21,207 nt of DNA, taken from the NCBI GenBank assembly GCA_030690925.1, contig JAUYFO010000086.1, positions 1 to 21,207 on the forward strand, read 5' to 3'. The first letter of the stretch is position 1. Each line of letters opens with the position of its first letter. A program made the position numbers and the translations under genes. The notes beneath the pieces are model-generated. The model searched no databases and was not told where the DNA came from. It saw nothing but the letters and a program-made list of their open reading frames with translations. This DNA comes from Candidatus Moraniibacteriota bacterium. Lineage in GTDB: Bacteria > Patescibacteriota > Minisyncoccia > Moranbacterales > UBA1568. Of the stretch, positions 20,244-21,207 are shown one piece after another.

Positions 20244-20759
20244 ATGAAAGTATTTCTTTTTTTGTTGGTGCTACTCTTGATCGTGATGGAGACGCTCTCT
20301 TGGCGCACCTATCAGCGTGCCAAAACAGAAAAAAAAGAAGTCTTAGAAACTATTCAGGGAGAGAGAGTAAGTGCGATACGGAAGGAAACGGGAAAGCGAG
20401 CCAGTGCGCCCATGACGCCAGGACAGTTGTCTTTAGGGGACGAGGCAAGTTTTCCACCACCGACCACAGCCGTGGTGAACGGTGTCACTGAACGGACTAT
20501 TCATGTGGGCGTGCGGCAGTGGGCCTGGGACCCTGACGTGCTCCGAGTCAAGGAAGGAGAATTGGTCCGTCTCATCATTCACAATGCCGATGTCAAACAT
20601 GGATTGGTCATCCCTGCTCTGGGGGTCGACCAGGACATTCCTCCGGATGGAGCGGTGGTGGAGTTTACGGCCAGCAAAAAGGGAACATTTGAATTCTTTT
20701 GCTCTGTCTGGTGCGGCGAGGGACACATGGAAATGCAGGGGAAAATAATTATTGAATAA
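20244..20759 (+). CDS. Membrane-anchored CuA-type cupredoxin
   Basis: A 171-residue protein. An N-terminal anchor (residues 3-18) is followed by a charged helix (~22-52), a Pro-rich spacer (~55-76) and a cupredoxin domain (82-171) like the soluble half of cytochrome oxidase subunit II. It shows VGVRQWAWDP, His119 in DVKHGL, and the CuA signature CSVWCGEGHMEM, with Cys153, Cys157, His161 and Met164 at the C-x3-C-x3-H-x2-M spacing. All five CuA positions are present apart from the backbone-carbonyl ligand, which cannot be read. Unlike COX2 there is only one TM and no oxidase subunit I in the window. Sitting after CopA, it may receive exported copper or carry electrons for copper oxidation. GAAGGTAG before the ATG is a weak Shine-Dalgarno site. 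Confidence 0.9.
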   Translation: MKVFLFLLVLLLIVMETLSWRTYQRAKTEKKEVLETIQGERVSAIRKETGKRASAPMTPGQLSLGDEASFPPPTTAVVNGVTERTIHVGVRQWAWDPDVLRVKEGELVRLIIHNADVKHGLVIPALGVDQDIPPDGAVVEFTASKKGTFEFFCSVWCGEGHMEMQGKIIIE

Positions 20760-20773
20760 TGGGAGACTTACAG

Positions 20774-20784
20774 AAAGGAGGTGA
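20774..20784 (+). promoter_or_regulatory. Exceptionally strong Shine-Dalgarno site
   Basis: AAAGGAGGTGA lies 6 nt before the ATG at 20791. It is the same 11-mer at the same spacing as the site before the thioredoxin gene at 4459, suggesting high, uncoupled translation of the last gene of the copper operon. Confidence 0.85.
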
Positions 20785-20790
20785 ACACAT

Positions 20791-21036
20791 ATGATGGGAA
20801 ATTATTTTGGTGGAGGTTACGGGTACATGGGAGGCTTCGGATTCTTTTTCATGCTGCTCTTTTGGGGGCTGGTTATTTGGGCTCTAATCACTTTGGTGAA
20901 AGCGATATCAGAAAAGCGGCAATCACCAAGTGAAATTAAAGAGGATGAAGCCATGAAGGTGCTCCGCGAGCGCTATGCCAAAGGCGAGATTACTAAGGAG
21001 CAGTTCGAACAGACAAAGAAGGACTTGAATGGCTAG
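20791..21036 (+). CDS. Small SHOCT-domain membrane protein
   Basis: An 81-residue protein. It starts with a Gly/Tyr/Phe-rich stretch (MMGNYFGGGYGYMGGFGFF), runs into one membrane helix (~18-37) and ends in a SHOCT motif (MKVLRERYAKGEITKEQFEQTKKDL, ~54-79 with its parts conserved). The SHOCT motif is a short C-terminal module that promotes oligomerisation or sits beside other domains. Small TM-SHOCT proteins are frequent at the ends of copper-efflux operons, but their job has not been established. The start is fixed by the Shine-Dalgarno site at 20774-20784. It is 31 nt after the CuA gene and the last gene before the nested hairpin. Confidence 0.85.
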   Translation: MMGNYFGGGYGYMGGFGFFFMLLFWGLVIWALITLVKAISEKRQSPSEIKEDEAMKVLRERYAKGEITKEQFEQTKKDLNG

Positions 21037-21045
21037 GACGCAGGG

Positions 21046-21132
21046 ATGCCGCCATTTTTATTACCAAACGAAGTGAGTGAAACGAAAGTAAACTTTTGTT
21101 TCCGAGCGAGTGCCGGTAAAATCAGGTGGCAT
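21046..21132 (+). repeat. Nested inverted repeat after the copper operon
   Basis: An outer stem ATGCCGCC (21046-21053) pairs with GGTGGCAT (21125-21132) with one G-U pair and continues ATTTT / AAAAT across a CA bulge. An inner stem GAAACGAAAGT (21079-21089) pairs with ACTTTTGTTTC (21092-21102) with one G-U and only AA between. It lies 9 bp after the SHOCT stop. There is no final T-run, so it may be a structured 3' end, an mRNA-stabilising element or a small mobile repeat. The rest of the window (21133-21207) has another GC-rich dyad around CCGCAGCTTGCCGCGG (21136-21151) and no gene that I can support. Confidence 0.6.
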
Positions 21133-21207
21133 ACCCCGCAGCTTGCCGCGGAAAGAAACGAACAGCAGTTTGATTTTGAGTGGAGGGCTTGTCTGCCTTT
21201 GGCATGG

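Noticed and set aside
21136..21207. A CRISPR-like or insertion-sequence end at the right edge of the window.
   Set aside because: There is only a single GC-rich dyad; no repeated spacing, no transposase frame and no target duplication are visible before the window ends.

Overview
The window looks like a chromosomal segment of a Candidate Phyla Radiation (Patescibacteria, probably Parcubacteria-like) bacterium. The hints are indirect: thrombospondin-1-like repeats in a surface protein, a compact layout, SWIB and SET domain proteins, and start codons that mostly lack a Shine-Dalgarno sequence. TGA is used as a normal stop (for example at 6367-6369 and 9805-9807), so this is not a code-25 lineage. 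There are no rRNA genes, intact tRNA genes, insertion sequences or CRISPR arrays that I can see.

Layout. (1) 1-3700 is visibly more AT-rich than the rest. It holds the end of a Fic-domain protein, a seven-motif FG-GAP/VCBS beta-propeller protein and an SPFH/prohibitin-like protein. The SPFH gene is flanked by two copies of a 13-bp sequence resembling the 3' half of a tRNA T-arm. (2) 3772-8583 is an envelope redox and metal block: an XRE repressor with a clear promoter and operator, a DUF2178-like membrane protein, a membrane-anchored thioredoxin with a Met-rich stalk, a DipZ-type CcdA-thioredoxin fusion, a membrane-anchored MsrA-MsrB fusion, a MerT-like membrane protein and, on the other strand, an anchored blue-copper-like cupredoxin. 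(3) 8712-10505 holds a small hypothetical ORF, a SWIB-domain protein, an unknown two-TM protein and a DedA protein on the minus strand. (4) 10551-14045 has a symmetrical divergent promoter region, a large surface protein and a sensor histidine kinase. (5) 14165-15363 has a SET-domain methyltransferase and an RsuA-type pseudouridine synthase. (6) 15411-21036 is a copper operon: a secreted Cys-containing protein, an HMA-SafE-cupredoxin fusion, a CopZ-like HMA protein, a CopA-type P1B ATPase, an anchored CuA-type cupredoxin and a SHOCT protein.

How they fit together. Regions 2 and 6 read as two halves of one envelope defence programme. Copper is bound by HMA domains, pumped out by CopA and met outside by two different cupredoxins. 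The oxidised protein methionine that follows can be repaired outside the membrane by MsrAB, fed with electrons through DipZ. Functions are inferred from motifs visible in the translations; no database search was run. The points most worth testing are the one-cysteine MsrB, the CuA domain with no oxidase nearby, the Gln-axial-ligand cupredoxin, the SWIB plus SET pair, and the nested hairpin after the copper operon.
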